Positions 8,265 to 16,714 of a stretch of DNA of 64,000 nucleotides are shown piece after piece. Numbering within the stretch: position 1 is the stretch's first letter; each line of letters begins with the position of its first letter. This DNA is from JAPYWM01 sp964489015 (GTDB taxonomy: Bacteria; Bacteroidota; Bacteroidia; SpSt-205), in contig CAZAXD010000001.1 of the NCBI GenBank assembly GCA_964489015.1, forward strand, positions 186,001 to 250,000, given 5' to 3'. A program made the position numbers and the translations under genes. The notes below the pieces were generated by a model. The model ran no database searches. It was not told the origin of the DNA and saw only the letters and a program-made list of their open reading frames with translations.

Positions 8265-8837
8265 TTAGAGGGCTTTTTGCCAGTGGATCGCTTCGTTCCA
8301 AAAGGCTGTTAGCAAGGGCTCCAGGGCCGGGTGGTGCTGCTCGAGCGTCCGCTGTATCACGCTCGCTTCTAAAGGAATGCGGCGCCGTTCTGCAAACCGC
8401 TCTATGTGCTGCAGCATTCCCGCATAACTCGCAAAGGCATGGAGCAAATCAGAACTTACCAGCGCATGAAAGAACGCCTGCCAACTAGGAGGGCCGTACG
8501 CTTCATAAGTGTGGACGGTCTGGCGTAGCTCTTGTATAAATTCTTCTAGGGGTTGCTTTTGCCAGCGAGTCCAGTTTTCGCCGAGGACACTGTCGAGCCA
8601 TAAGTCGACAAAGATGCCGGCGTAGCGTCCCAAGGGCTCGCGAAGCATGGCTCGTGCCTCTAAGAAGGCGGGATGGTGATCGGTCTTCCAGTCGATTTCG
8701 CGATGAAACGCCACACCAGCGCGGATGAGTGGGGGCAGGAGAGCCTCCCTGGCCGCGCGTACCCCATCTGCGATGAGTGCCCCAAATCGAAAGGGGGGCG
8801 GTGCTAGCGCCAAGGCCGTGTGTCCCAAGTGGTGCAT
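8265..8837 (-). CDS. acpH: ACP phosphodiesterase family protein (AcpH-like)
   Basis: Resembles acyl-carrier-protein phosphodiesterase, which removes the 4'-phosphopantetheine arm from holo-ACP. Visible family features in the 190 residues are the N-terminal HHLGHTALA block, FGALIADGV, the metal-binding stretch FHREIDWKTDHHPAF, and RYAGIFVDLWLDSVL. The gene is sandwiched between murQ and the LOG-family gene, sharing a one-base start-stop overlap with murQ. The function is by family only; no fatty-acid genes adjoin it. Confidence 0.85.
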   Translation of the reverse strand: MHHLGHTALALAPPPFRFGALIADGVRAAREALLPPLIRAGVAFHREIDWKTDHHPAFLEARAMLREPLGRYAGIFVDLWLDSVLGENWTRWQKQPLEEFIQELRQTVHTYEAYGPPSWQAFFHALVSSDLLHAFASYAGMLQHIERFAERRRIPLEASVIQRTLEQHHPALEPLLTAFWNEAIHWQKAL

Positions 8838-9646
8838 TAGAGGCGCCCCAGCCTTTCAAGGGCCTCGCGCAAGCTGCCCGTTTCTCTAAGCAAAGCTACC
8901 GCTTCCGCTTCAGATAGGCCCCCTAGCTCCATGAGGTAGCGAGTCGCGCGCTGCTGGAGCTTCCGATTTACTAGCTGTAAATCTATCATGCGAGTCCCCT
9001 TCACACGACCCAAACGGATAAAAATAGCCGTGGAGATCATATTTAGCACGAGCTTCGTGGCGGTGCCGGCTTTGAGCCGCGTGCTTCCTGTGATAAACTC
9101 CGGTCCTGTCACGACCACGATGGGATGCGCCACGCTGTGAATGAGAGGCGCCTCCGGATTCGCACAAAATCCGCCAGTCAGCGCACCGAGGCTGTGCGCG
9201 TAGCGAGCGCCTGCCAAAGCATAAGGTGTACGACCACTAGCACTAATGACAAACACGACATCCTTGTCAGTCAGGTGGATAGCGGAAAGGTCGCAGACCG
9301 CTGCCTCTTCATTGTCTTCGGCGGCTTCGATGGGGCCCTTCAGGGCATTAGGCCCTCCTGCAATAAGGCCGATGACCTTACCAGGAGGGACACCGAAGGT
9401 GGGGGGGCATTCTGCCGCATCGAGTACGCCTAGGCGGCCGCTTGTTCCGCTTCCCATGTAGATGAGACGTCCTTCGCCTTGCAAGCGCGCCGCAGCTGCC
9501 TCTACAAAAGCGGTGAGAGCGGGTAACGCCTGCTGAACCGCTCGGGGGACCGTAGCGTCTTCCGCGTTCATGGCTTCTAGGAGCGCCTGGACTTCCCAGC
9601 GCTCCAAGTCCTGATAAGGGGGGTCCGCTTCGGTGAGCCAGCTCAT
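8837..9646 (-). CDS. murQ: N-acetylmuramic acid 6-phosphate etherase
   Basis: Cleaves the lactyl ether of MurNAc-6-phosphate to give GlcNAc-6-phosphate and lactate during cell-wall recycling. The 269 residues form a SIS-type sugar-phosphate domain with the strong signature MGSGTSGRLGVLDAAECPPTFG, an ISASGRTPY second phosphate loop and the EAAEDNEEAA segment with catalytic acidic residues. The C-terminus has a small UBA-like helical tail (LSEAEAVALLRETGSLREAL), common in this family. No murP or anmK is nearby, so the source of the phosphorylated sugar is not in the window. It overlaps purF by 4 bp. Confidence 0.95.
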   Translation of the reverse strand: MSWLTEADPPYQDLERWEVQALLEAMNAEDATVPRAVQQALPALTAFVEAAAARLQGEGRLIYMGSGTSGRLGVLDAAECPPTFGVPPGKVIGLIAGGPNALKGPIEAAEDNEEAAVCDLSAIHLTDKDVVFVISASGRTPYALAGARYAHSLGALTGGFCANPEAPLIHSVAHPIVVVTGPEFITGSTRLKAGTATKLVLNMISTAIFIRLGRVKGTRMIDLQLVNRKLQQRATRYLMELGGLSEAEAVALLRETGSLREALERLGRL

Positions 9647-11427
9647 AGCGGGCTGATCTCGTAAGCCCGCCGCTGCGCGCGGGCTTCGTAGTACGCTAAA
9701 AAGGTACGGTTCACCTGACGGTAACCACCTGGTGTAGGGTAGTGCCCCGTGAAGTACCAGGTGCCCTCATGCCGGCTAAAGGCTTTGGGTAGGTGCTCCA
9801 CCGGCTGGAATAGGATTTCTAACGGACAGCTAAGCTGCGGTGGTCGTACGAGCTCTGCGATCTTGGCGGCGATCTGCTCTTCTGTGAAAGGCGCATATAA
9901 GGCCCGTACGAAGTTGGTAGTCGTAAATGCCTCTGTGCCTTCTGCAGCTTTGCACAGGGCATAAGTCTGATCTAAGAGGGCGGTCTGCCCTGTCTCACGC
10001 AGAAGGGCGATCGCCGCTTGAAAAGCCACAAGCTCGCCCAGAGAGGCCATGTCAATCCCATAAAAGTCGGGATAGCGGATCTGCGGAGCTGCCGAAACAA
10101 AGACGATACGAGCGGGCTGCAGACGGCCTAAAGTGGGCAGCAAGGTTCGCCGCAAGGTGGTTCCTCGTACGATCGAATCATCTAAGCAAACGACTGTGTC
10201 TGTAGGCGAGACCAAGCCCATCACCACGTCATACGTATGCCGCGAAAGCGTTTCTCGTAAATCGGGTGAAGCAATGAAGGTGCGGCCTTCGGTGTCTTTC
10301 CAGATAAGCTTTTCAGCTCGGATGGGCTGGTCTGGTACTAGCTCGCGAAGCTCCCGAATAAGCCCGAGGAATGCAGTCTCAGAGGTATTGGGGACGTAGG
10401 TAAAGATCACTTGGCTCGGGTCCACTCGGCGCAGGATGGCAGGGGCAAGCAGTCCCCCTAAGCGCTGCCTTTCACTGTAGATATGGGGCGAGTTGCCCCG
10501 GGAGAAGTAAATGCGCTCAAAGACGCAGCGGGTGGGCTTCGCAGCCGGCTCTGTGAAAGGCGCCACTTCCCAAGCCCCGTTGGGACTCACGGCAAGGGCA
10601 TGACCCGGGGGCAATTCCTGAACGGCGCTGGGCATCACCTCAAAGACATTATGTAAGGCAGCGGCTTCCGAAGCGGCCGCTAAACAGGTGTCTGTCGCTA
10701 AGTAGTAAACTGGCCGGATGCCCCACGGATCCCGCATGACAAACCCCCATCCTGTCCCCAAAAAACCTGCAATGACATAACCGCCATCCCATCGGCGGGC
10801 GGCCCGACCCAGCCACGCCAAAAGCGGAAAGCGCTCCTTGATGTAAGTCGTAGCCTCGGGCTTGGAGTACCCCTCGGCCTTGGCTTCATGGTAAAGCGCT
10901 TCGACATACTCATCCAAAAAATGGCCCATCCGCTCTAAAATGGTGTACGTGTCACTCGCATAAAGGGGATGCTGCCCTAGCGCCACTAAGCGCTCGAATA
11001 GCTCATCGGCATTGGTGAGGTTAAAATTGCCCGCTATCGCTAGCGAGCGGGCCGGCCAGCTGCTTTGGCGGATGACAGGATGCGTCTCCTCTAAGGTGTA
11101 GCCACCGAAGGTACCATAGCGTAGGTGGGCCAGGTAACCCGTGCCTGCAAAAGGAAACGCATCTGGCGGCTGACCCTCTGCTTGCCACTTTTCCCAGGCC
11201 TCCCAAATCTCCTGGGATAGGAAGCGCCAGGGCGGGGTAGGGGCGATCTTGCGGATACGGTGAAAGTAGGGCTGTCCATGAGGAACGTCGCCTTTATAAC
11301 ACAATAGACCGGCTCCGTCTTGGCCGCGATTACGCTGTTTGTGCAGGAGGAGAAGGGCTTGCTTGAGACCCCAGATGGGAGACGACGGCACCGGCTGTAG
11401 AAGCCTCAGCCACACTAAGCCGCACAT
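9643..11427 (-). CDS. purF: Amidophosphoribosyltransferase (PurF-like), class II amidotransferase
   Basis: First committed step of purine synthesis: glutamine plus PRPP gives 5-phosphoribosylamine. The start at 11427 gives Met-Cys-Gly, so that after Met removal the N-terminal Cys is the Ntn nucleophile, as the mechanism requires; the longer frame from 11484 would bury this Cys. An RGQDGAG glutamine-site block follows, and the PRPP loop VVCLDDSIVRGTT is intact in the phosphoribosyltransferase half. At 594 residues it is longer than typical PurF (about 470-510) and resembles a longer Bacteroidota paralogue, so it may not be the only PurF. Its first 98 bp overlap the glycosyltransferase gene. 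Confidence 0.85.
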   Translation of the reverse strand: MCGLVWLRLLQPVPSSPIWGLKQALLLLHKQRNRGQDGAGLLCYKGDVPHGQPYFHRIRKIAPTPPWRFLSQEIWEAWEKWQAEGQPPDAFPFAGTGYLAHLRYGTFGGYTLEETHPVIRQSSWPARSLAIAGNFNLTNADELFERLVALGQHPLYASDTYTILERMGHFLDEYVEALYHEAKAEGYSKPEATTYIKERFPLLAWLGRAARRWDGGYVIAGFLGTGWGFVMRDPWGIRPVYYLATDTCLAAASEAAALHNVFEVMPSAVQELPPGHALAVSPNGAWEVAPFTEPAAKPTRCVFERIYFSRGNSPHIYSERQRLGGLLAPAILRRVDPSQVIFTYVPNTSETAFLGLIRELRELVPDQPIRAEKLIWKDTEGRTFIASPDLRETLSRHTYDVVMGLVSPTDTVVCLDDSIVRGTTLRRTLLPTLGRLQPARIVFVSAAPQIRYPDFYGIDMASLGELVAFQAAIALLRETGQTALLDQTYALCKAAEGTEAFTTTNFVRALYAPFTEEQIAAKIAELVRPPQLSCPLEILFQPVEHLPKAFSRHEGTWYFTGHYPTPGGYRQVNRTFLAYYEARAQRRAYEISPL

Positions 11428-12601
11428 GTGAAGCAAAGGTAACAATCTTTTGCAGCATTTGAGCCGCCAGCTGCCCTCGGTCAAAATACTTTTCCGCTAG
11501 AAGGCGAGCTCGAGCTTGAGCAGCCCGCCATCCTCCTCGATCCCAGTAATACTCTAAAATCGCCTGTGCAAACGCCGCTGGATTTGTCGCCGAAAAGCCG
11601 CAAGCCCATCGCTCAAGACACACCTTCTGCCAGCCGCCGTAGTTGATGCCGACGACAAGCCCAGCCGCCAAGTAATTATAAAACTTAGAGGCGCTATTAC
11701 TGGCTAAGATAGGGATAGGCCGCACAGTCGATACACCGATGTGACAATCGTGGAGAAACCAGCTGAGTTCGGCTGGCGGCAGCGGCGGATGCAAGTGAAC
11801 ATTAGGAAGAAGTTGTGCCTTGGCCGCAATGACGGCCTGCTCATAACCATCTCCCACGAGCCAAAATTGGATACCGGCCCAGTCCCGTAGAGCATGCGCT
11901 ACCTCCAGGATAAAGCCCACGCCATTTACCCGGCCAAAGGTGCCAGCGTATACGACCCGAAATGGCAAAAAAGCAGGAACTCGGCGCCTTCGAAAAATAT
12001 CCAAGCGCGTGCCGTTATAAGATAACACCGTGTTACTGGTGGGAACGACTTCTCGCAAGGCTTGTGCAATGTCTGGGGAATAAGCGGCCAAAAAGTCCGC
12101 ACGCGCATAGGCCCAGCGAAAAAGGTGTCGAATCGGCTTCCAGAAGAGCCTTGGAAAGATACGCAGACCCTCTAAGACCTGTGGCCACGCATCGGTAACC
12201 TCCACAGCGTAAGGCTTTTTGTAGCACCAGCGCCACAGCGCCGCAAGCCACAGGCTGACCGGTGGTGGGGAAACTACGACTACGTACAGGGGCACGTGGC
12301 GCATTCTATGCAAAATATACAGGCTAAATAAGCTAAAACGTACAAGGTCGCCTATCCTTCTATAAAGAGATTGGTACTGGTGATAGGGGGTAGGGAGGGC
12401 CAAGATGGCTATCCCTTCCGGTGTGCGAAAGACGCGGCGTCTGCTAAGCCGAGCTCGCAGCGCTTGGGGAAAGTAAGTGCTGCTGGTAAGCACCCAGACT
12501 TGATACCCTCGTCGCTTCCAGTACGTCGTAAAATCTAAACCGCGTGTGTCGCCCCAGCCGCCTGGCGGCGTAAAAAAGTAACGCCAGTATAGAAGCCTCA
12601 C
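11330..12601 (-). CDS. Glycosyltransferase, GT4-type
   Basis: A GT-B-fold sugar transferase, probably acting on a lipid-linked or surface glycan at the inner membrane. The N-terminus has a WcaI/WbuB-like opening (YFFTPPGGWGDTRGLDFTTYWKRRGYQVWVLTS), and later blocks are VEVTDAWPQVLE, VVYAGTFGRVNGVGF and LASNSASKFYNYLAAGL, where the Ser/Lys segment is where such enzymes bind the nucleotide sugar. It follows the WecA-like gene with a 4-bp overlap, which supports a shared glycan pathway. The last ~32 residues are low complexity and overlap purF in another frame. Confidence 0.88.
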   Translation of the reverse strand: MRLLYWRYFFTPPGGWGDTRGLDFTTYWKRRGYQVWVLTSSTYFPQALRARLSRRRVFRTPEGIAILALPTPYHQYQSLYRRIGDLVRFSLFSLYILHRMRHVPLYVVVVSPPPVSLWLAALWRWCYKKPYAVEVTDAWPQVLEGLRIFPRLFWKPIRHLFRWAYARADFLAAYSPDIAQALREVVPTSNTVLSYNGTRLDIFRRRRVPAFLPFRVVYAGTFGRVNGVGFILEVAHALRDWAGIQFWLVGDGYEQAVIAAKAQLLPNVHLHPPLPPAELSWFLHDCHIGVSTVRPIPILASNSASKFYNYLAAGLVVGINYGGWQKVCLERWACGFSATNPAAFAQAILEYYWDRGGWRAAQARARLLAEKYFDRGQLAAQMLQKIVTFASHVRLSVAEASTAGAVVSHLGSQASPSPPAQTA

Positions 12602-13620
12602 CGGGTCGCGCGGGCCTTTGGCAGACTAGAGACCTGCACAAGTTCACGTATGTGTACGAGACCGATCACACTCCCCATGAGAGCAATTATCAATAGCATT
12701 AGCCAGACCTGCTTGGGATCATCTAAGTCCTGCCAGACAGGATAGCTTACTAAGCATAAAAGCCCCTGCGTAATCAAGAAAGACAGCGCCACCAAGGAAG
12801 GAGGTATCCCCAGGCGGGCTAGACGATGGCTCAGATGGTCGGTTCCGCCTACAAAAGGGCTCTTTCCCCTGGCAAGACGAGCTGCGATTACCCAAAATGT
12901 GTCACCGGCTAACAAGCTATACACCTGCACAAGCGCTAAGATAGCAAGCCAGGGGAGGCTTGCGTGATGCCTGGCGATGTCGAGCCCTAAATAAGCCAAA
13001 ACATAGCCTAAAAACTGACTGCCGTTATCCCCCATGTAAAAGGCAGCGGGTGGCCAATTTCGTATCAGAAAGGCGATAAGTGCCGCGGCTAAGGCTATGT
13101 ATACGGCACCTGCCGTAGGACCCACTAAAAAGTAGCCCCACAACAGGAGGGGCAGAACTACACTTGCTGCTACCCCATCCATATTGTCCATCATGTTTAG
13201 GGCATTCATGACCGCTGTAAACCAGAAAAGCGTAAATCCTGCCGATAAGGAGGGATGCCCCAAGTCGATTTGAGGGCCACCTAGCAAAATCGTAAGTCCA
13301 CCGGCCGCTAGCTGCCCAAGAAACTTGGAGTAGGGTAGCATCACGTAAGCGTCATCAGCTAAGCCTACCAAAAACGATAAGTTTCCCCCTGCTAAAAAGG
13401 CTAGGGGTATCGTATAGCCATTCGGCTGCCAAGCACCGACCCCTAGCATAACGATGAAAAAACCGATCCCACCAATGATAGGCTTTCGGCTACTATCCCA
13501 GCGCTTCTGGTTCGGGATACCTTGACTAAGAGCGCCTAAACGGTGGGTTAATCGAAAAAAGATCTCGTTCCACACCCAGCAAAAGAGGAGAGCGGCTAAC
13601 ACAATCTCAATGAGAGTCAT
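12598..13620 (-). CDS. Undecaprenyl-phosphate glycosyl-1-phosphate transferase (MraY/WecA family)
   Basis: A polytopic membrane enzyme that transfers a sugar-1-phosphate from a UDP-sugar to undecaprenyl phosphate, starting a surface glycan. About ten hydrophobic segments span 340 residues. Catalytic-type motifs are GLADDAYV, NMMDNMDG (the acidic metal site) and the HLSHRLARLG loop typical of WecA/TagO rather than MraY. It is the first gene of the long minus-strand run, preceded at 20 nt by a TATCTTTG box and divergent from gcvT. Which sugar it uses cannot be told. Confidence 0.92.
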   Translation of the reverse strand: MTLIEIVLAALLFCWVWNEIFFRLTHRLGALSQGIPNQKRWDSSRKPIIGGIGFFIVMLGVGAWQPNGYTIPLAFLAGGNLSFLVGLADDAYVMLPYSKFLGQLAAGGLTILLGGPQIDLGHPSLSAGFTLFWFTAVMNALNMMDNMDGVAASVVLPLLLWGYFLVGPTAGAVYIALAAALIAFLIRNWPPAAFYMGDNGSQFLGYVLAYLGLDIARHHASLPWLAILALVQVYSLLAGDTFWVIAARLARGKSPFVGGTDHLSHRLARLGIPPSLVALSFLITQGLLCLVSYPVWQDLDDPKQVWLMLLIIALMGSVIGLVHIRELVQVSSLPKARATR

Positions 13621-13640
13621 AGCTAATCCTCAACACCTCT

Positions 13641-13648
13641 CAAAGATA
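13641..13648 (-). promoter_or_regulatory. TAnnTTTG -7 box for the WecA-like gene
   Basis: TATCTTTG on the minus strand, ending 20 nt before the ATG. It is the longest leader among the clear boxes here and probably drives the minus-strand run toward 2847. Confidence 0.65.
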
Positions 13649-13662
13649 ATAGCTTCTTAGCA

Positions 13663-13670
13663 TACCTTTG
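13663..13670 (+). promoter_or_regulatory. TAnnTTTG -7 box for gcvT
   Basis: TACCTTTG followed by 4 nt (CAAG) and a GTG start, implying a leaderless transcript. Confidence 0.75.
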
Positions 13671-13674
13671 CAAG

Positions 13675-14799
13675 GTGCTTAAAGAATCACCACTACGATC
13701 AGTTCATGAGGCAGGGGGCGCGACCTTTATGCCCTTTGGCGGCTGGCAAATGCCGCTGCGGTATCAAAGTGAAGTCGCTGAACATCACACCGTGCGGCAG
13801 AAGGTCGGGCTTTTTGATTTGTCTCATATGGGGGAATTTCTAGTTCGGGGCGATCAGGCCGAGGCTTTCCTGCAAAGCCTGCTTACGAACGACCTAAGCC
13901 GCCTGCCCGTGGGAAAAGCCCAGTATACCTTCCTCCTCAATGCGGAGGGGGGAATCCTCGATGACCTAATCGCCTACAAAATAGCCCCTGATCTTTTCAT
14001 GCTCGTAGTCAATGCAGCCAATACGCCTAAAGACTGGGCTTGGCTGAACGAGCGAGTGCCTGCAGGCGTTACGTTGGAGGATATCTCTGATCGAACCGTG
14101 CTGATAGCCCTGTCAGGCCCTCATAGCACTGCCATCCTTGCGCCCCTCACAGAGGCTCCTATTGCAAGCTTACCCTATTATGCCTTCGTGAAAGGAACCG
14201 TAGCGGGTATTCCCAATGTCCTCATCGCAACTACCGGTTATACCGGAGAGTGGACGTATGAGTTATTTGTGCTGGCTGAGGAAGGCATTAGGCTCTGGCA
14301 AGCGCTCATGAAGGCAGGCGAATCTCATGGTCTGCAGCCGGCCGGCTTGGCAGCTCGCAACACGCTCCGCCTCGAAATGGGGTACCTTCTGTGCGGCACG
14401 GATATCGACGAGACGACGACACCACTCGAAGCGGGCGCCGGCTGGGCTGTCAAGCTGCAAAAGGGGCCGTTCTTGGGTCGGGAGGCGCTCCTGCGTCAAA
14501 AGACCGAAGGGCTAACTCGGCGTCTGGTGGGGCTTGTTACCACCGAAGCGCGCTTTATTCCGAGAGGCGGCATGCCTATCCTGGATGCCCATCGGACGCC
14601 AATCGGCCGTATCACCTCGGGCTCGATTAGTCCTACGCTCAAAGTGGGCATTGGCTTGGGGTATGTCCCCGCTCCTTATCAGGAAGGCGACACCGTCTAT
14701 CTTGATCTTCGTGGCCAACTGGTCCCCCTGACTATCCGAAAACCCCCCTTCGTTGGTCCCACTTCTCTGACGCAGCGTCTCCAATCGGCAGCATCATGA
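13675..14799 (+). CDS. gcvT: Glycine cleavage system T protein (aminomethyltransferase)
   Basis: Transfers the aminomethyl carbon from lipoylated H protein to tetrahydrofolate, releasing ammonia. The 374-residue length is normal. Visible blocks are FMPFGGWQMPL, VGLFDLSHMGEF, the TGYTGEWTYELF segment, RNTLRLEMGYLLCG with the folate-site acidic region, and the C-terminal GRITSGSISPTL. The start is a GTG at 13675, four bases after a TACCTTTG box. Other gcv genes are not in the window. It is followed with a 4-bp overlap by the comB-like gene, so the two are co-transcribed. Confidence 0.95.
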   Translation: MLKESPLRSVHEAGGATFMPFGGWQMPLRYQSEVAEHHTVRQKVGLFDLSHMGEFLVRGDQAEAFLQSLLTNDLSRLPVGKAQYTFLLNAEGGILDDLIAYKIAPDLFMLVVNAANTPKDWAWLNERVPAGVTLEDISDRTVLIALSGPHSTAILAPLTEAPIASLPYYAFVKGTVAGIPNVLIATTGYTGEWTYELFVLAEEGIRLWQALMKAGESHGLQPAGLAARNTLRLEMGYLLCGTDIDETTTPLEAGAGWAVKLQKGPFLGREALLRQKTEGLTRRLVGLVTTEARFIPRGGMPILDAHRTPIGRITSGSISPTLKVGIGLGYVPAPYQEGDTVYLDLRGQLVPLTIRKPPFVGPTSLTQRLQSAAS

Positions 14800-15521
14800 A
14801 AGCTCTGCCCCTTCTGCGCGTTTGTCTCACCACCGCCCTCATCTCGACCTTTGAGGTCAGGGACTATATCGTCGTGGTGATAGATATTTTGCGGGCTACG
14901 ACGAGCTTTTGTGTAGCGCTGGATAGGGGAGTTTCCGAAATTCGGCCCGTCCGTTCGCTGCGGGAATGTCGTGAGTGGGGGCGGCGCGGTTACCTGACGG
15001 CCGCTGAGCGCGGCGCCCAGAAGGTCCCCGGCTTTGACTTTGGAAACTCACCCTTTGATTTCTTAGAGGCCGATCTAGCCGGGAAGCGACTGGCTTTTAC
15101 GACCACCAATGGCACGCGAGCCCTGTGGGCTGTGCGTGAAGCTAAAAAGGTCGTAGCGGGCGCCTTTGTCAATATGTCTGTTCTCCTAAGCTGGCTCCGT
15201 CAACAAGCGGAGCCGGTCCTCCTCGTATGCTCAGGCTGGAAGGACCACGTTAACCTCGAGGATACGCTTTTTGCTGGTGCCGTGGCGACCTATTTAGAGG
15301 GCGATTTTCGGGTCTCAGATGACGCTACCCTCATTGCTATGAGCTTATATCAGCAAGCGGAAGCCCGCAAAAAGTACTATATCGAGCACTCCGCCCATTT
15401 TGATCGGCTTGTTCAGCTCGGTATGCAGCGGGATGTCAAGTATGCGCTGCGGCGCGACTTGCATCCTGTCTTGCCCTCCTATCAAGCGGGCGTTTTAACC
15501 AACGCCCTCACGCATGCCTAA
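14796..15521 (+). CDS. comB: 2-phosphosulfolactate phosphatase family (ComB-like)
   Basis: A Mg-dependent acid phosphatase family known for the coenzyme M step (2R)-phosphosulfolactate to sulfolactate. The 241 residues contain the family blocks VVVIDILRATTS, ERGAQKVPGFDFGNSPFDF, TTTNGTRAL and VCSGWKDHVNLEDTLFAGAV. Coenzyme M is not expected in Bacteroidota and no comA or comC is near, so the substrate here is uncertain; sulfolactate or another small phosphoester is possible. It sits between gcvT (4-bp overlap) and an rRNA methyltransferase gene (8-bp overlap). Confidence 0.85.
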   Translation: MKALPLLRVCLTTALISTFEVRDYIVVVIDILRATTSFCVALDRGVSEIRPVRSLRECREWGRRGYLTAAERGAQKVPGFDFGNSPFDFLEADLAGKRLAFTTTNGTRALWAVREAKKVVAGAFVNMSVLLSWLRQQAEPVLLVCSGWKDHVNLEDTLFAGAVATYLEGDFRVSDDATLIAMSLYQQAEARKKYYIEHSAHFDRLVQLGMQRDVKYALRRDLHPVLPSYQAGVLTNALTHA

Positions 15522-16692
15522 AATTCCTAGAATTCGTTTACGCGCCGACAAAGTGGAGAAGCTGCGTCAGCAGCGCCATCCCTGGGTCTTTTCAGGAGCC
15601 CTGGTGCCCGATGATGTGGCTGAGAGCGGCGACACCGTCCTCCTGACCGACGAAAAGGGCAATCCTGTCGCCTATGCGCACTGGGATGCAGAACACTCCA
15701 TTCGAGCTCGCGTTTGGGCCTGGGTTGAACGGAATAAGCCTTTGCCGCCCACGGGCAAGGCTTTCTGGCAGGCGCGTTGGCAAGCCGCCCTCAAGCTGCG
15801 CCAGCAGCTCAATCTGGCCGCCGTCACCAATAGCTATCGCCTTCTCAATAGCGAAGGCGATTACTGCCCTGGGATGATTGTAGACGTATATGACACCGTG
15901 GCAGTGCTCCAATTACGTACCCCCGGCGCTCAGCGGCTCCTCCCTGAGCTCGTACGCTTTTTGACCGACCATTTGCCCCTGCAGGGCATTTATCTGCGTG
16001 CCGAGACGTCAGAGGCATCCCACTGGGTGTGGGGGACGCCCCAGCCCACCGTGACCGTCATCGAGCATGGCTTGCAGTTCCTCACCGCTATCGAGACGGG
16101 GCAAAAGACAGGCTTTTTTTTAGATCAGCGGGATAACCGCCGACTTCTGGCAAGCTATGCCGCCGGCCGGCGTGTTGCCAACTTTTTCGCGTACACAGGG
16201 GGGTTTTCGCTTTATGCGGCTGCCGCCGGCGCCCAAGCCGTCCTTTCGGTCGAGATCATGGCAGAGCCCGTGCAGCTATTAGAGAAAAATTTTGAACGCA
16301 ACGGCTTCTCTCAGAAAATCGACCATATCCTCCGGACGGAGGATGCTTTTCGGGTGCTTCCTACGCTAGAGCCGGGCGCTTGGGATGTCATCGTTCTCGA
16401 TCCGCCCGCCTTTACCCATCATCAGGAAGCGCTGCCCCAGGCCCTGCGCGGCTATCGGTACATCAACCTGCATGCGCTGAGAGCCCTTCCCCCCGGGGGG
16501 CTTTTGTTTACCTTTTCATGTAGCGGCCACGTGACACCGCAGCTTTTTCGGGATGTCATTTTTCAAGCGGCCATGGAGGCCGATCGGCCTGTCCGTCTTC
16601 TTCACTTTCTACATGCAGCGCCTGACCATCCCGTGGATCTCTTTCACCCACAGGGTGAGTATCTTAAGGGATTTGTTTTGCAAGTTTATTGA
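15514..16692 (+). CDS. Class I SAM-dependent rRNA methyltransferase, RlmI/RlmK type
   Basis: A 23S rRNA cytosine-C5-type methyltransferase by family. The 392 residues comprise an N-terminal PUA domain (KVEKLRQQRHPWVFSGAL, about 8-75), an EEHUD-like middle region (YCPGMIVDVYDTVAVLQLR), then a Rossmann methyltransferase with TGFFLDQRDNR, FAYTGGFSLYAAAAGA (SAM loop), DVIVLDPPAF (catalytic DPPxF motif) and TFSCSGHV. An eight-T run at 16114-16121 lies in the conserved TGFFLDQRDNR motif and keeps the frame. The start overlaps comB by 8 bp. Exact target base is inferred from the family. Confidence 0.92.
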   Translation: MPKIPRIRLRADKVEKLRQQRHPWVFSGALVPDDVAESGDTVLLTDEKGNPVAYAHWDAEHSIRARVWAWVERNKPLPPTGKAFWQARWQAALKLRQQLNLAAVTNSYRLLNSEGDYCPGMIVDVYDTVAVLQLRTPGAQRLLPELVRFLTDHLPLQGIYLRAETSEASHWVWGTPQPTVTVIEHGLQFLTAIETGQKTGFFLDQRDNRRLLASYAAGRRVANFFAYTGGFSLYAAAAGAQAVLSVEIMAEPVQLLEKNFERNGFSQKIDHILRTEDAFRVLPTLEPGAWDVIVLDPPAFTHHQEALPQALRGYRYINLHALRALPPGGLLFTFSCSGHVTPQLFRDVIFQAAMEADRPVRLLHFLHAAPDHPVDLFHPQGEYLKGFVLQVY

Positions 16693-16702
16693 GGGAAGTT
16701 CG

Positions 16703-16710
16703 TACATTTG
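16703..16710 (+). promoter_or_regulatory. TAnnTTTG -7 box
   Basis: TACATTTG followed by 4 nt (CCAC) and the ATG at 16715. It fixes the start of the membrane protein gene, whose longest open frame runs 162 bases further upstream into the methyltransferase gene. Confidence 0.75.
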
Positions 16711-16714
16711 CCAC

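Noticed and set aside
16114..16121. Eight-T run in the RlmI-type gene as a slippage site
   Set aside because: It codes part of the conserved TGFFLDQRDNR motif in frame, so selection on the protein explains it.
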